From Apostichopus californicus (Eukaryota; Echinodermata; Holothuroidea; Aspidochirotida; Stichopodidae), in assembly GCA_020650975.1 (NCBI GenBank), contig JAIPMN010002598.1, positions 1-42,251 of the forward strand: a stretch of DNA of 42,251 bases, in the 5' to 3' direction. Numbering within the stretch: position 1 is the stretch's first letter; the number at the start of each line of letters is the position of its first letter. The notes beneath the pieces were generated by a model. It ran no database searches, was not told the origin of the DNA, and worked only from the letters and a program-made list of their open reading frames with translations. Shown in pieces: positions 1 to 14,200 of this stretch. A program made the translations under genes and the position numbers.

Positions 1-1401
1 TGATGGGTAGCGTTTAGCTAGTGAAAACTTCTATCTAGACTCAGAGACCACATTACTTTTGTGATTTAGTGTGTAAGTCAATGGGGCTTTTAATGGGCGT
101 ATGCTACCTGAACTCGCTTATTACAAATGCACTGGGTTTTATTGTGTTGTATGCTATACACAGTACAATAGGCTACATTACATGTGTTGTGTAGAGCGGA
201 GTCAAGCGAGTAAACAAACGATCGAGGACTGCCTATAATGGGCGCAGTAGTTGGGAATAGTTGCTTCATTGTGTTAAGAACACTATATACTTTCGTTCAT
301 ATATATACAGAGACGTAGCCAGGGGGGAGCAGGGGGAGCGACCGCTCCCCCCCCCCCTTTCAGTGTCGATTTTTTTTTAAACTGTCGTTTTTTAGCATGG
401 TATTTTGTCAGTGCTCTTTTGATCTTGAATACTCGTTAGCTCCGTTAACTCGATTGTAATCGTAGTAACATTCACGCCTACTGATTCAACTATACTTACT
501 TAGTTTGGCAGATGCAATTAGCTAAATTTAGCTTATAGCCAATTACAAGCCTACAGTTGGCCACTGTGTAATAAAATACATATTGCCTACCTAACCGCAC
601 TCTATGGAATGTCACGAACTGTATGCACAACAACGTCGACAACGTTCGTTCTATGAGTCGTCCTAAGGTGTTGCACGAACAGCATGTTATGAAGCTAAGC
701 TAGCAATCGTACGTGATACGCACTTCCTGTAATAATTATTACACTGCTAATACATTGCGATAACGATATTTGTTTTTAGGCCACTGTATATCTGGCAATA
801 TTACAAAATATGAAAGTTTATATTGTCCATCAGTTAAGTTCGTCAAATGTATTAAAGTCCAGACATTGGACAATAAACAAGAATCATCCTACTGGAAAAA
901 TTGTAAAAGAGCACTATGTTTGTCTTTCTGATATATTATGTAAAAGAACATGTAAAAGAATTCAAACAGGAAACAAAATCTGCTGATTATGATATCATAT
1001 GATCAGGGGCGTAGCCAGTATGTAGCACTGTAGGCCAGGGCCTACATTTTTTTTGGCCAAGTTATCTTTTTTTTAAAAACACCCATAATTCAAATCGATT
1101 AGCTTGCTGGACGAGTTTAAGAGTCTATAGACAGGAAAAACTATTGAAATGAACGTAGCAAGAATATGGCTAAATTAGGTGACCTATTCTTCTGTCATCT
1201 AGGCTGTCATTTCTATCGCGTGCCGTTTCATTCAACACTCTACCCGCCGAAAAAGACTAGGATCCGATCTTGTCAGTTTTTTAACATGTAGTTAAGAACC
1301 CGTTTACGCAGATAATATTTCAGTTGAGAAAACAGTTGAGAAATTTGCATCAGATTGCAATCGTCGGATAGCTCTCGCCTTCTCTTATTAGGCTAACTTA
1401 A

Positions 1402-1726
1402 ACATTTAATAGCTACAGTTGTATCAACGACAATTACTGGCTATAGTTGTATCAAAGACATTTCAGGCCTATCATTGTATCTATAAGTATCAGAAGTTGA
1501 AACGTAAGACTACTCTGTACATGTACCTTGCTAATTTTAAATACATTATGTAGTATTGAATTAGACATTTAATAGCTACAGTTGTATCAAAGACAATTAC
1601 TGGCTATAGTTGTATCAAAGACATTTCAGGCCTATCTTTGTATCTATAAGTATCAGAAGTTGAAACGTAAGACTACTCTGAACATGTACCTTGCTAATTT
1701 AAAATACATTATGTAGTATTGAATTA
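1402..1726. repeat. Tandem duplication, two units of about 163 bp
   Basis: The segment starting ACATTTAATAGCTACAG at 1402 is repeated from 1565 with few differences, through the shared end TACATTATGTAGTATTGAAT. It lies inside the transposon-like region and carries no coding sequence. High similarity between the units suggests a fairly recent duplication. Confidence 0.85.
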
Positions 1727-1860
1727 CGTACTATTTTAACTCATTTGTTTTTTGGGTTTAAAAGTGATATTGAATGAGGTGTCTCAAGTTAGCAAGAGGC
1801 CAGGGAACCAGAATGAACACTCGGGAAGGGCCGTTTCCGGCCATCTGGGGGGTTTGTAAA

Positions 1861-1892
1861 ACCATGGAGCTATCTGTTTATAGCTCCATGGT
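1861..1892. repeat. Perfect inverted repeat, 12-bp arms, 8-bp loop
   Basis: ACCATGGAGCTA at 1861-1872 is exactly inverted at 1881-1892. It sits inside the transposon remnant and is probably a structural part of it. Confidence 0.85.
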
Positions 1893-2217
1893 AAAACCAA
1901 AAATTTTCTTGTACGCTCCGCGCCAACCGATGGTGGCGCTCCGCTCAGATAGTCGTGCCTACAACTTTGAAAATCCATATCAATCGCAAAAAGTGCTCCT
2001 CCCCATTCAAATTCCTGGCTACGTCGCTGACAAGACGTCACTCAAGTCATTCATTTTATGAATCCCAGCTGACGTTTATAGTTTGTGAAATCGGCTTTGG
2101 ACAACCTAATAGGGAAACTTGATCGAGTTTAGGAAATTACTGCTACCTATACTTTTGCTAACTGAAATGCATTCTGGCCTTATTAAATATGATGTTATTT
2201 CCCATGATCCTCTTCAG

Positions 2218-5200
2218 AGCCATATCTGGATGATATGTTCACAGAGCAGATTCTCGGTGTAATCTACCAGACTCTACAAGCTGCTCATCAGGAACCTCAC
2301 AGCGATGAGGCCAAAATCAGGACCGTTAATCTGATATGTGATGTTGCTGCTAGTTTTTTCAGTAGTGTGAAGGTATGAACAATCACAGGTTTCACGTTAT
2401 ATTGGTTCAGTTATTCTACAGTATAAAGTTGCATGAATAATCCCTGGTACCAAATATGAAGCTTATGGACTAGCATGGGCGCAGATCCTGGTGGGGACAG
2501 CGGGACGCGTCCCCACCTAATTTTTCAGTTGTGGGGACATGATATACCGTGTCCCCACCAATTTGTCTTGACCAAACGCTGCATTTCAAATTTCCCTGTA
2601 TTGAACTTTGGCGCAGTTTGATCCAGCATTGTGCAAATGACATGCAGCAGTTCTCATTTTATTATATTTATCCACAGTTGTTAAATATTGGACAGAAATC
2701 GCATTTGCGGCAGTCTATAATTGTTTTCTGGGAGAGGACCCCAGACCCATCGTAAACAAAAGCCTACTTGGAATATTTGTCCCCGATTTTTGCTGCAGAT
2801 GCCCATGTATTTCCCCAAACTAAATTTCTAAGCCATGAGATCTAAAATTTAAAGAGGTTTGGGACATCATTGGGTCTGGGAAGTGTTATTTCCGGCGATC
2901 TGAGAGATATATTTGCCCAAAACAATTCTTGTACGCTACGTGCGAACCCATGGTCCTGCTCCGCTTAGATACTTTCAGAGAACAGACACACGTCCCCACC
3001 ATTATCCAAGACTGATCTGTGCCCATGTGGACTAAGTACCCTGTGTCAATGTACCTTCATTTAGCAAAGCTCACTTAGAGAGAATAATTCAGTATTTGCA
3101 ATTGTTTACAAAGCGATGTCAAGTTATTATTGCCATGCAAGCTAAAATATTGCTGGCTTATTCTTGTTATTTCTGTTACAGCTTTGCTTGATCTTCTTGC
3201 TCAAACTGAAAGTAAATCAAACTTTGAAAGATTTGCATGATATGATAAGTCTGTTATAGGGTTATCTAAATGTGATCAAGTCAGTTTCTTTGTTTTGAAC
3301 ATGAAATCACCTTTCTTTTGTTTTCTAATTAGTATGCAAGTTTCCTCTCTTTCTCTCTTGTTGAATTCGATAGACCTGTGTCCACATGCCAGCTGCTGAA
3401 GATTTACTGTTGGCGCTATTTCAACTTAGCTTTCGGAAAGATTTTCAGTGTTCCGGTACGTAATGGGTATGCCCATTCTAAATCTTAATGATGGTCATTT
3501 GACAGAGATGCGGCAGATTTAAATAAAAACTAAATAAAACAACAGATTGTTCCTAACATCTGATTAAATTTTTAGCCACATCGAACTACTTTAAGGAAAA
3601 ATGTAATACTTCCTCCGTAAAAGTTACAGCCTAATATATATTAAATTCTAGTGTAGGTACTACTACATGATTGAATGATGTCCCTGTACTCTTGATTACA
3701 TCAAGGGGAATTCTATTTGTATCCATACTCATGCTGTTATAGTTGTACTACAAGCCTGACATTGGGGTTCAGTAAAATGTATAGAAGAACAGATGACCTC
3801 ATGCTGTAACTTCAAATGTCTGTTTATCTTTCTAAGATCCACTGAGAAGAAAGCTTGATAAAGCCTGGACCAGTGGGGTCGAGGGATTGGTCACTACCAC
3901 CGGTGGTTTCCTCAAAACTGCTGGATTCTTTGACAAGGTTTCAAAATGGATCAAGAGTTACCTCTTTCAAAAGAAAGGACAGCTAGAAAGGTAATTTGTT
4001 AAATTGTAAGATTTTTCTACAACAGAGTAAGGGGAGGGGGGGGGTGTTGGAAGAGCCAGCAAATGTCAAGTATGATTTGAAATATATTTGGTTATGTATT
4101 CCAATCTTTTCTGAGCTTCTATACTAAACTGTTTTCTAATATTAACCTGCCTGACATGATTTAAATCGTATTTACATTTGGTAGTTTTAATTTACATTTC
4201 CCTCTTTTCTTTATACAGTATACAAAATCTAGCCAAAGCCACCAGTGTCATTTGCCAAATCCTTTATAAAAATCTACCCAGTTCTGATGATAAAGAAGAG
4301 GAGCATCTCCCTGTCTCCAGACATGGGGAGGACGGGCATCTCCCATCCTCTGAGGAGGAAGGTAGCCATCTTGCCTCCAATGCTGTCCTTGAGACGTTCA
4401 TTAAGATGGTTCTCAGCACAGAGGCAGAACTACAGGAGTATGCGAGCCTACTGAATGATCAGGTATAACAGCGTTCTAATCTGTTTGTTATCTGTGTGTT
4501 TAATGTGTAAATGTATGTCTGTTTTAATGTAAACCTCTTCTTTCTTTCTTAGTAGTCTTCCACAAATGAATAATGGAAAACTTACAAAGAAATTTTCAAA
4601 TTCCACAAAAACAGAAAAGAGCAAAGTCATTTTCTACATTCAATGGTGTAGTGCCAATGCTTTTAAGTCATTGATCTTGGATCACGCAATGTTGTTTCTT
4701 AGTTTGAGTAAGGACCCCTGAGACTACTATATAGGTGATAATTTATATTCGTAGTCTCTGTGATTTTCTATCGAGGATTTAAAGAATGCTTCAATTACAA
4801 ATACCTTTGCTGAGTCATGATGTTTGTCCTGCAATGTAACTTTTTATGGAAGTCATTTATTAAATTTGTGATTACATTTGTGGTTAAATATGGTTCCGAA
4901 TGCAACCAGCAGCAATTAATATTAAATTATACAAGTTGTGGAATTGTCAAACACTATGCAAATGATGTGCAGGTGAAAGGTCAAAGGTTAGATGCATGAG
5001 CACTCTTGACAGTATTGTATATCCTGTAAATTTTCAGTATTTTACAAAGCCTATATATGGGAGGGTGGGGGGATGCTTAACTCATATTTACTGTTATTGC
5101 AAGTAAAGATAAACAACTAACTTTTCACATTTTTCTTTTCTCACCAGAATTTTACAACGTTACTCTTGAAAGGGTCAATGACCTTTGACCCATCTCATCT

Positions 5201-8200
5201 CTTTCCTACTGATTTGCATAACACAACATGCTACATCACACATGCCCTATTTGTTGGGGAATTGTTAAAGAACTTGTCTCAAGGTAAACAGGTTTTAATC
5301 TCTTTTAGAACCATACTCAAATTTGATGTTCTCCTTCATCATATCTTAAAGTCTTCTATTCCATTTTTTGTTTCTTAGTAGCACAGGACTTAAGTCTTTG
5401 TATACACAAAATTTTCCCGACTAGTAGTTAAAAGAATAAAAATTGGACAGCTTCAGCGTGTAGTGGTCCAACACATTTCGTATTAGGATTGCTACGGAGA
5501 AGGTAAATTACTGACTTAGATTTCATTGAATAATGTACCTTGCTGCTTTTCACATAAAATAAGCAATCATGCATTATGCAATAGATTCCTATTTAAGACA
5601 GGAAAGTATAAATTTTCAGTTTAAATAACATTTTTGGGGGGTAAAAATGTGTACAAATAAGGAAAGCAGGGAGAAAAATTATTGTCAATGCATGGTATTG
5701 TCTTGTTCTTAAAGCCACAATAGAACACGGATATATTGTTCATATAAATCAATATATTCGGGTGTACAAAGATTTTGATTCGATCAAACTTTTTAAATTC
5801 TTAAATCTTTGATTTATTTGATTTGAAAAAAAATTTATTTCAACCATCGTCGCTTAACATAATAAGTATGAATAGTTATACAAAACTGTGGGATAAAGTG
5901 TACCTTTAAGCAGCTTGAAACTAAAGTAATTTGTAAATGATAAAATAGGTTGAGGGGAATCTTAAATCATTGGTTCTTGTTCTTCTTTGATTTTTTTTTC
6001 ATTTTCAGACAAAGTAACTTTTAATGTGCGTAGTTTGCCATCTGGACTCTGTATACAATGGACGCTTGATATATCCTTAGCTCTGGTATGGTGTGAGGTT
6101 TCCCTCGGATGTGAAGAAGAAAAGAAAATAGTATGTAATTTATTAACTGAAGTCATGCATTTTCCGTGTTTACAGTCTTCACTCTCTAGTGATAATTCAA
6201 TGGAAAGTAATCTTACATGTGGATATAAATTAAAAGGCTGGAGGGCATTTGCTCATGCTTTGAAAAAATCACTCCATTAACCAGTATTTCAAAGTTTCCA
6301 GTCCATGAAAATTTATGGATAGCTAAACGTTAAAATAATTTGGAATATCATTTTTGGATTAAGCAGTGATTCAGCATAGCTTGTCGGTGGTGAATAGAAA
6401 TGGTGACAAAAAGCGTCTTTGGAGAGCATTTGTTGAATTTGTGTCAAGTTTAGAAGCTGGTAGTTAAGACTCACTACTCAAAAGCAGGAATCTGAAATTG
6501 ACTTAGCATCCAGCATCACACTACGAAGTGTACACAAGGCTGACAACATCAAACAGGTACAAATTCAGCACTACAATGACTAACAAATGTGCAACATAAA
6601 TCAATGTTAACAAGGACATCTGAGATTACAGCATACTCTCCCCCTTTTTCATTGGGCTGCCAAAATTTCAATAAGCACGTCTATTTATTATGTTTTTCTC
6701 GCTACAAACTAGACTCAGATTGAGTGAAAGATATCAGTATTATTTATGATATATATATATATCACTGAAACTAAGAAGTCCAACCTTGAATCCTGTTTCA
6801 ATATTCTGGAACAAGATGTGGAAAGTTTCTTAGCGTGACCCAAATTCAGTCAATTCTTAGTAGTTTACCTGAACTATTAGTAGATAAGTCCAGCTCATCA
6901 TTATTATTATGATGAAAGCTCCTTTCAGTTCAAGAATTGCGTTATTGGTCTTGTACATCTTGCGTATCTTCGTTGATTCTTTATAGCGATATCCAGTTGA
7001 CCAACTTAACCAGAGAGGACCCCAGATTTCCCTTCAGTCCATTTCTGAATTAATCTCTGCTCTGTCCAGAGCGGTCAAGCTGCTGACTTGCGACGATTGG
7101 AAACAACTCTTGGTGATAGCCAAAGACAGGTGAGATGGAGATGTTAAACAAAATCGATAAAATAGCTTTGTTCCTGAGAGGACATCGAAACCTCTTGAGT
7201 ATTTTGTATTGTGAGGCATTGTATTGATGACTCCACCCACATAAGGAACACAAAAACAAGAGGGAAACCTCTCAAATTTTTCTTTTGTTTATTAAGGATA
7301 AATTCTGTGTTTCTGGGGAAGAAATATTAAGAATGATAACTATCTGTAGAAAAGATTAAACACAAATTGCTAAAACTGATTCCAAGTTAGTTCTAAGGAA
7401 CAACGAACCATCAGAACAGGCGCCTAGCACAGTTCTAAGTAAACATTGCACTAACATTCAAGCATCTTGAGTTCTGATTGCTGTAATTAAACATACAGCA
7501 AACAATTGATCTGTATCATCCATCAGATATAAGATAAATGGAATGTATGATGGACGTTTAACCTGAGGTGAGGTGCTTGGAAAGTTAATTTGAGGGCCAT
7601 GCAGAACGGAAAGTAAGCTGTAAAGATAGGTTATTAACAGTATTAAAGTCATCCTATTGAATTTGTGTTGTCAAGTATCAAGTCTGTCGTCGGACATCAA
7701 GGACACTGTTAGCAAATTGGTGGCCTCAGTATGTTTCTGTCCAATGCAAGCAATCATTGTTGGGATAATCTATCGATAAATTGGTATGAATGGGGAATTA
7801 GTGTGATCTCTCCATTCCATGTCGTAAAACTTGCATGAGAAGAAGTTTTTTGTTTAACGTCTTCCTTCTCATTGTTTTGTTTAGAACCAAAGAGAATGGT
7901 CTGGCTGAATTCCTTTCCTTTCGTAACCTGTTACGAGATTCTCCATCGTCGACAAATCTGTCCGGTGCAGATATTATCACAATGTGTGGAGGATTCGATA
8001 GGTAAGTTGCATCACAGACAGGATGTCTTGCTCACTATGTGTGGAGGAATTGATAGGTAAGTTGCATCACAGACTGAATGTCTTGCTCATTATGTAGGTA
8101 CGTTACATCACAGATAGGATGTTTTGCTCATTATGTGTGGAGGATTTGATAGGTAAGTTGCATCACAGACTGAATGTCTTGCTCTGACGGCCTCTAGCTA

Positions 8201-11200
8201 ATAGCTGATGTTATTACCAGCTACACACACACCACAACACTTACACATTATGTTAATTAAATTACATGATTAAGATCACAGTAAATGAGATTCTTTCTCT
8301 CCTTCTCTTTGTTTTAAAGGTTAGCGACTTTATCAAGTCTAGAGGAGCTTCAGATGTTGGAGTGTATCCTTTCGTTTGTACCTGATCCACAGGTGTTACT
8401 GCAGTGCCATACGGCTGTACTGATGACCACTGACCCACTAAACACCAGTCTCCTAACAGGTAAATATTAAAATAAAAATTAAAATAAGATAAAACTGTTA
8501 GCAAACTGCTTATCCACTAGAGAGCCTGTGTAAGAGAACGTGTAAAAGTAAGTTGGCCTGGCGTTTCGATCCTAGCAGGATCTTCTTCAAAGGCTAAATG
8601 ACAAGTAACAGTAACAGAAGGGACAAAAACACGCACATAATACAGACAGGTTAATGAGCATGGTGAACACAAAGAGATAGATGTAAGGGGATTAGTAGAC
8701 AAGGGATGGAGAGAAGAAAGAAACCAACAGGGGAAGAGGAGAGGTAGGAGATAAACAGTGGAGGGACAAAGAGAGGAGAGGTAGGAGATAAACAGTGGAG
8801 GGACAAAGAGGATAAAGGGAAAAGAATAATATTGGCAGGAATAACAAAGAATGAAACAGTGTTATGAAAATGGAATGAGCAGATCCTCTCTGTCTCGGAG
8901 ATGAAAAATAGTTGACATCTTAGGCAAACTGAAAAGAAAGATTATAAAAAGCAAGAAGAAGGTATTTCACCTTTATTCCAAAAAGTGAAAAGGTAAAAAA
9001 ACAAATGTTTCTTACCCCTAGAGATACAGTGGTTGTAATCTTACTAAAAGTATGCATGCAATTTTGAAAAAGGCCTGTGTTATCGTCCGTCATCATTCTT
9101 CCAGAGTATAGAAATAAAGTGCAGATAACGATTCCATTTCACGTTTTGTAAATAAGCAATACTAAATTTTAAAGATTTATTCATTTGTTCATTCAATCCA
9201 CAAGGCTTGAAAACAATACAAAGGCTGTTTGAACAGGGACAAGAAGTTGCTTGCTTTATACTTATAACATTCTCAACAAGCGGGAGTGTTAGCTCAGTGG
9301 CTAACGCCGGTGCCTTTCAATCATAAGGTCCCAAGTTCGAGTCACTCCAAGATTAATGTATGTCGTCCAGTTACAGAGTTGCTGACAATTGACGATTCGT
9401 AATCATGTACGTTAAAATATGAATCTAAGAGACAGACTTCGGCTTGCGGCTTTGATAAGCCAATGATGGCTTCTTCGCGAGTTCCTGCTTGCAGGAGAAT
9501 CTAAAATACATACATACATACCTACATACAAATGTCAGAAAATAGATATAGTTTTTATCATTTTCTACATCTTTTATCTTTTAGAAGCATTCTTCAGTCT
9601 GTCAGCCATCAGTTCATGCATCCCATTTATATCATCGGAGGAGGAAGAAGAGACGGGTGAAGTGTTTGGTACCATCCTCACCTATCTGATGCAGTTGAGA
9701 GATACACCGGAAGACACAGAAACTCTGTATCTCTTTGAATGGTGAGAACAAACTGTGGTACCTTAATACACTATCCATACTAATTTGTTATTGTTATTGT
9801 ATGTATTTTATGTATGTATTTTAGATCCTCCTGCAAGCAGGAACTCGTGAATAAGCCTCATAGGCTTATCAAAGCCACAAGCTGACCGAAGTCAGTCTCT
9901 TACATTCATATTTAACGTCCATGATTATGAATTGTCAACAACTCTGTAACTGGATGACATAGATTAATCTTGGAGTGACTCGAACCGGAGACCTTATGAT
10001 TGGAAGGCACCGGCGTTAACCACTGAGCTGACACTCCATATTCATATTTATTATTATTTATTAATATATTATTATGATTTATAATGTCCATCATCTAACG
10101 ACAGGGTGTATTCATGTTTAACCATCAGTCAATTGATCCTGGCAACCTTATGCATAGGCCAGGTCTATATTACGCTAGCCGAGAACCTACATGGCATAAT
10201 AACCAGGCATGTTGCATGTGGTCGTTATTAACCATTATTCATTTACATTATAATTTTTTGTTCTACTATGCTGTATTTTTGTACTCATTTTGTTTCTTGT
10301 AAAGAGCATTGTGACCGTCGGTATAATGCGCTATATAAATAAGTATTATTATGATTATTATTACTTTATGTTGGTCCATACAATGAGATTGTATAATAGC
10401 TATGTCATAACACTCACCAATGAGTCCATTCCTGTGTCTACTTTAATATATTTCTCTACTTCAAACACTTTTCCTGCACCACCAATTTATAAAACAGTCA
10501 TAATTTAATAAACATGCTTCTAAGAAGTAGTGTTTTTTCGTTACACAAGAAGTGAGTTCTGTCCACCAATGAGGAAGGAGATGTCCGCATGCTTAATTTC
10601 TGATTGATATTTTTAATTTCCTCAGTTCACTGGATGAAGCCAGCTCCATCTCCATCCTAATCAACCTTAAGGTGATGCAACTCATCAGAAACATTGTCAA
10701 CCTCTCACCGTCATCTCTAAAAGCAGAACATTGGGACTTTGTGATGTGTTCTATCGTGTCGTGGTGTCTGGTACGTGACATTCAACTTTCGTCTTATCCA
10801 TCACATGATAATCAATGCTTCAAAAAGTTTGAACTTTTCAAGGAATATTGCCTGATTTAGAGTTCTCACCACTTTCTGATTGTCACACCGGAATCATTTT
10901 CACTTCAATAAAACCTACATCTGTTGCAGTATTTCTCAAGGAAGTGTTTTGATCCTGTTCCAAGTAGAATCAGACATTTATCCTAAGCAAACTTGATGTA
11001 AGATTAGTGTTTGCATGATTTCTAATCAAAGAATGTTAATTTACAAAGCATGAGGAAAGAATTGTCTTATAACCTTCCCATCTGAAGACTTAATTTTAAT
11101 TTTAATCTGAATTTTAATTAAAATCTGCAGATTACCTGCTAATATATAACAAAGTAGTTCATCATGGAGAAGACAGAATACACAACAAATTTTAAAATAT

Positions 11201-14200
11201 ATCTAAAATCCAAATTATTCCTGCTTACATACATATTCTTTCAAATAGTGTATTTCTATCCTGACATTCAGAATGGTTTTTAAAGTGAAAGTAAAAATAG
11301 TGATCCTCTCTGTTATGGATTTCTAACATTATTTCAATTTAGAGCTGAGATGAGAGGTATCTAAATTATTGGTTTTTCTTAAAGATGTAATTTTCTTTCT
11401 CTCTCTTTAGACTTGCACAGAGAGCCTGCTTCTAGAGAGAACGGAATTACACGTTGCTTTCAATACTGCTGCATTCAACTTGCTAGCAACAGTTGCTAGT
11501 CTGATGTCAAAGGTCAAATCAACAGATAGTACATGTAAAGATGTTCCTCCAGACTTGACAACAGAATGGGTGGAATTTTTCGCCGGAGGAATTTTTGATG
11601 CCCTTCTCCCTTCGTATGTTCATTTTGTTGGTAAGTTTGTCAATGTGAATTATCTTCTTGCAGTTTTCTTCCAAGCAAGCTTTCTAATGCACAAGCTTAC
11701 CCCCTTCCTATCCAGGATCATACAGCCAAAACTCTTAGAAACATTTCTCAGTCTTTACCGATGACATTTTGAGAATAGCCACAGCAAGGAGCACTTGTCC
11801 TCTGGTATTTTCAATTCTTTATATTTCTCAAGTTTAGTTTTATCCTTTACATAATTTCTTCTTATTCTCCAGTTTAATTCCTGTGAAAATGAAGCATTTT
11901 ATTATTGCAACATGTCCTTTGGTGACTTTACTGTATATTGAGGATACAATGTCTTTTGTTGAGTGATTGCTGGTCATTTCATGATGTTGAATAATAATAA
12001 TAACAGCAGATATTTTTACGACGCTTAAGCGACCACGAATGTGGGAGAGGCCTGCAAGGGCTTATGGATTATAACTTTCACGTCGGGTGGCTTCCAATTC
12101 AATATTTTAACTCAAATTTGGAATATTTTCAATTTAGAAAGTCATTTCAGATGGGAAAACTGTAGATTGCTCTTGAATGAAACCCACCTTACTATGACCC
12201 GGCCGGGCATTGAACCCCAAACTTCCCAATTGATAAGCCTCATTCAAATACCACCGCCTTTATCCACTCTGCCACAGCACCAGTTAACTTTGGTATATTG
12301 ACAGTGGCAAAGATTGATTCAATCGAAAGAAAGATCTTGCCTTTTTTGGATATATGATAAATTTGTTTGGTAATGTTTGTTCATTCTTATTTTCAGAACA
12401 TCAGAAAGAAACATTGCCTACATCTGAATTGATCTTACTGAGGTCCTTCAGCTCAGCTATATCACATGCACCTGTAGAACAGGTCAAAGGTCATAGTTTG
12501 CCAGCTAGACTCATTCCAGACTTTCCATCATTTATACCAGAAGAGATGCAGACACTTCTCAATACTTTGTCTGATATCCTTGAGTTAAAGGATAGAGGAG
12601 TTGTGATTGCTTCTTTCAAGATCCTTCAAAGGTAGATTCAAATGTTTTATACTTGAAAATATTTTCATGTAACAGCTAATCACTTCCAAGAATATAATTC
12701 GGTAAGTGTTATAAAGTGTGATTGAAATGTCTGCATTGTAAATGAAATGGGTGTTTTCATAATGAAGGCATATATGAAAAGGATGAGGCCAATAAAAATA
12801 ATGTTGCTAGTCATGAGATACCAGTCACCTAAGGTACCCACCTGTCCCCACTCATTCCATCTGTCAACTTTGTTAGATCCTTCTCCCCCCCCCCCCATCC
12901 CACCCTCTCAAAAAATAAAAATTATGCTAAATGTAGTGGTTACAAATTTATTAAAATGGATTAATTTGAACCACCACTACATTAAGCATAATGTTTCTGT
13001 ATTATTATGATTATCTTGATACATTCTTCATGGACCTCTGTCGAGGGTCCTCTTCATACCTGTGTTCACCATGATTGTGTAATCTCATCTCCTTGCAACA
13101 CTGTTCAGCTCTATCTTCATACATAGGCTCCATTGAGTGTTTGCCTATTGCAATTGCAAAATTGGTTTGTTATGTTTACATTTGCTTGATGTAAGGTTTA
13201 CTTAAAAGTGTAAAGATTTTAAAAACAACAAACAGATTAGTCAAATAAAAATGAAAGATCTTTGCTTCTAGCTATGGTGTCTCAATCTTGGTACTTGTTT
13301 CACCCGTTTTGATTGTCAATGTCAAAATTAGCTCTCTATGCACCCTGTATCCACTAAATCTTATGGCGAGCGATCTTTCCAGTACTCCTCAACCCTCCTT
13401 TGGAATAAACTCCCATTCAACATAAAGAATGTCGTGTCTGTGGAGATGTTCAAAACTGTTTTGAAGTCAAACCCGTTTTCATTGTTATAATTGTTATGTT
13501 TACTCTTATTGTATATTGTGTACATATCTTTCACTTTCTTTTGTACAGCGCGGCGAGACTTTATTGTAAGTTGCGCTATATGAGAACTGTTTATTATTAT
13601 TATTCTTCCCTTTAATTCACGAATGGACTTCACCAATCTTTGTTTTTGTGTTGTCTTTCTGCTTCTTCTTATACTTCATTTAAATTCCTTTACATTTTAG
13701 GGTAATGGCTGACTTTGCTCAGTTTTATGAGAAAGGATCTAAGAAAACATCAGACAGCGTCAGCCTTGACGACGAAGAGGTTGTTATGTAAGTATGGTAA
13801 TTAGATGAATATTCAGTGGTGAATTTGAAACACCAGCCATCAACTTAAACAATCATTATTAAATCAAAGTGGCATGAACTTTCAAAATAGATACTTTAAG
13901 CAGTAATCAGGGTTTTACTCATCTTCAAGAATCAACTAAGAATAAATCAAGACTCAACTAAGAATCAAGACAGTAATTGAAATATCAAACAGAAGCACAT
14001 ACTGTACTTCAGTGATAGAAGCTTTGCTCAGGCAAGATGTCATACTAAGTTGCTATGTTGCTAACTTGTTTCAATTTGGTTGCTAAAAATCCAAATTGTG
14101 TGTAGATTTCCTAACTTGTGATGAAGAAATATCTGAATTGAACAAAATGAAACACAGCAATCTTGTTTATTATATGAGATTAGATTTTTCAGATAATGAA

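Larger units (their letters stand above)
308..2029. mobile_element. Candidate hAT-like DNA transposon remnant, possibly nested
   Basis: The left end CAGAGACGTAGCCAGG (308-323) is inverted at 2014-2029 with one mismatch, giving 16-bp terminal inverted repeats that start with CA, as in hAT elements. The 8-bp flanks (300-307 and 2030-2037) do not match, so target-site duplication is not supported. A second similar end (CAGGGGCGTAGCCAG, 1004-1018) suggests an inserted relative or composite element. About 60 bp near the right end (about 1909-1965) resembles 2928-2980 in the neighbouring element, so the two are probably related. No transposase frame is visible, so it would be non-autonomous. The outer boundaries are uncertain. 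Confidence 0.4.
1..2217. other. Upstream flank or LTN1 intron filled with transposon debris
   Basis: No exon can be supported here. The first recognisable LTN1 exon begins at 2218 with a split codon, so at least its 3' part should be an LTN1 intron. The stretch contains transposon-end motifs (CGTAGCCAG-type at 308-323, 1004-1019 and, inverted, 2014-2029), a tandem duplication (1402-1726) and a perfect hairpin (1861-1892). The small open frames at 1774-2061 on both strands lie over the repeat and show no protein signature. Confidence 0.6.

Noticed and set aside
6086-6280. Open frame continuing after the exon that ends at 6085
   Set aside because: A GTATGG donor at 6086 and phase agreement with the next exon at 6987 favour splicing; the continued frame shows no listerin-like blocks.
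9283-9348. Functional tRNA gene
   Set aside because: The tRNA-like head is followed by a repeated non-tRNA body and a simple tail, and the same unit occurs three times; it is a SINE.
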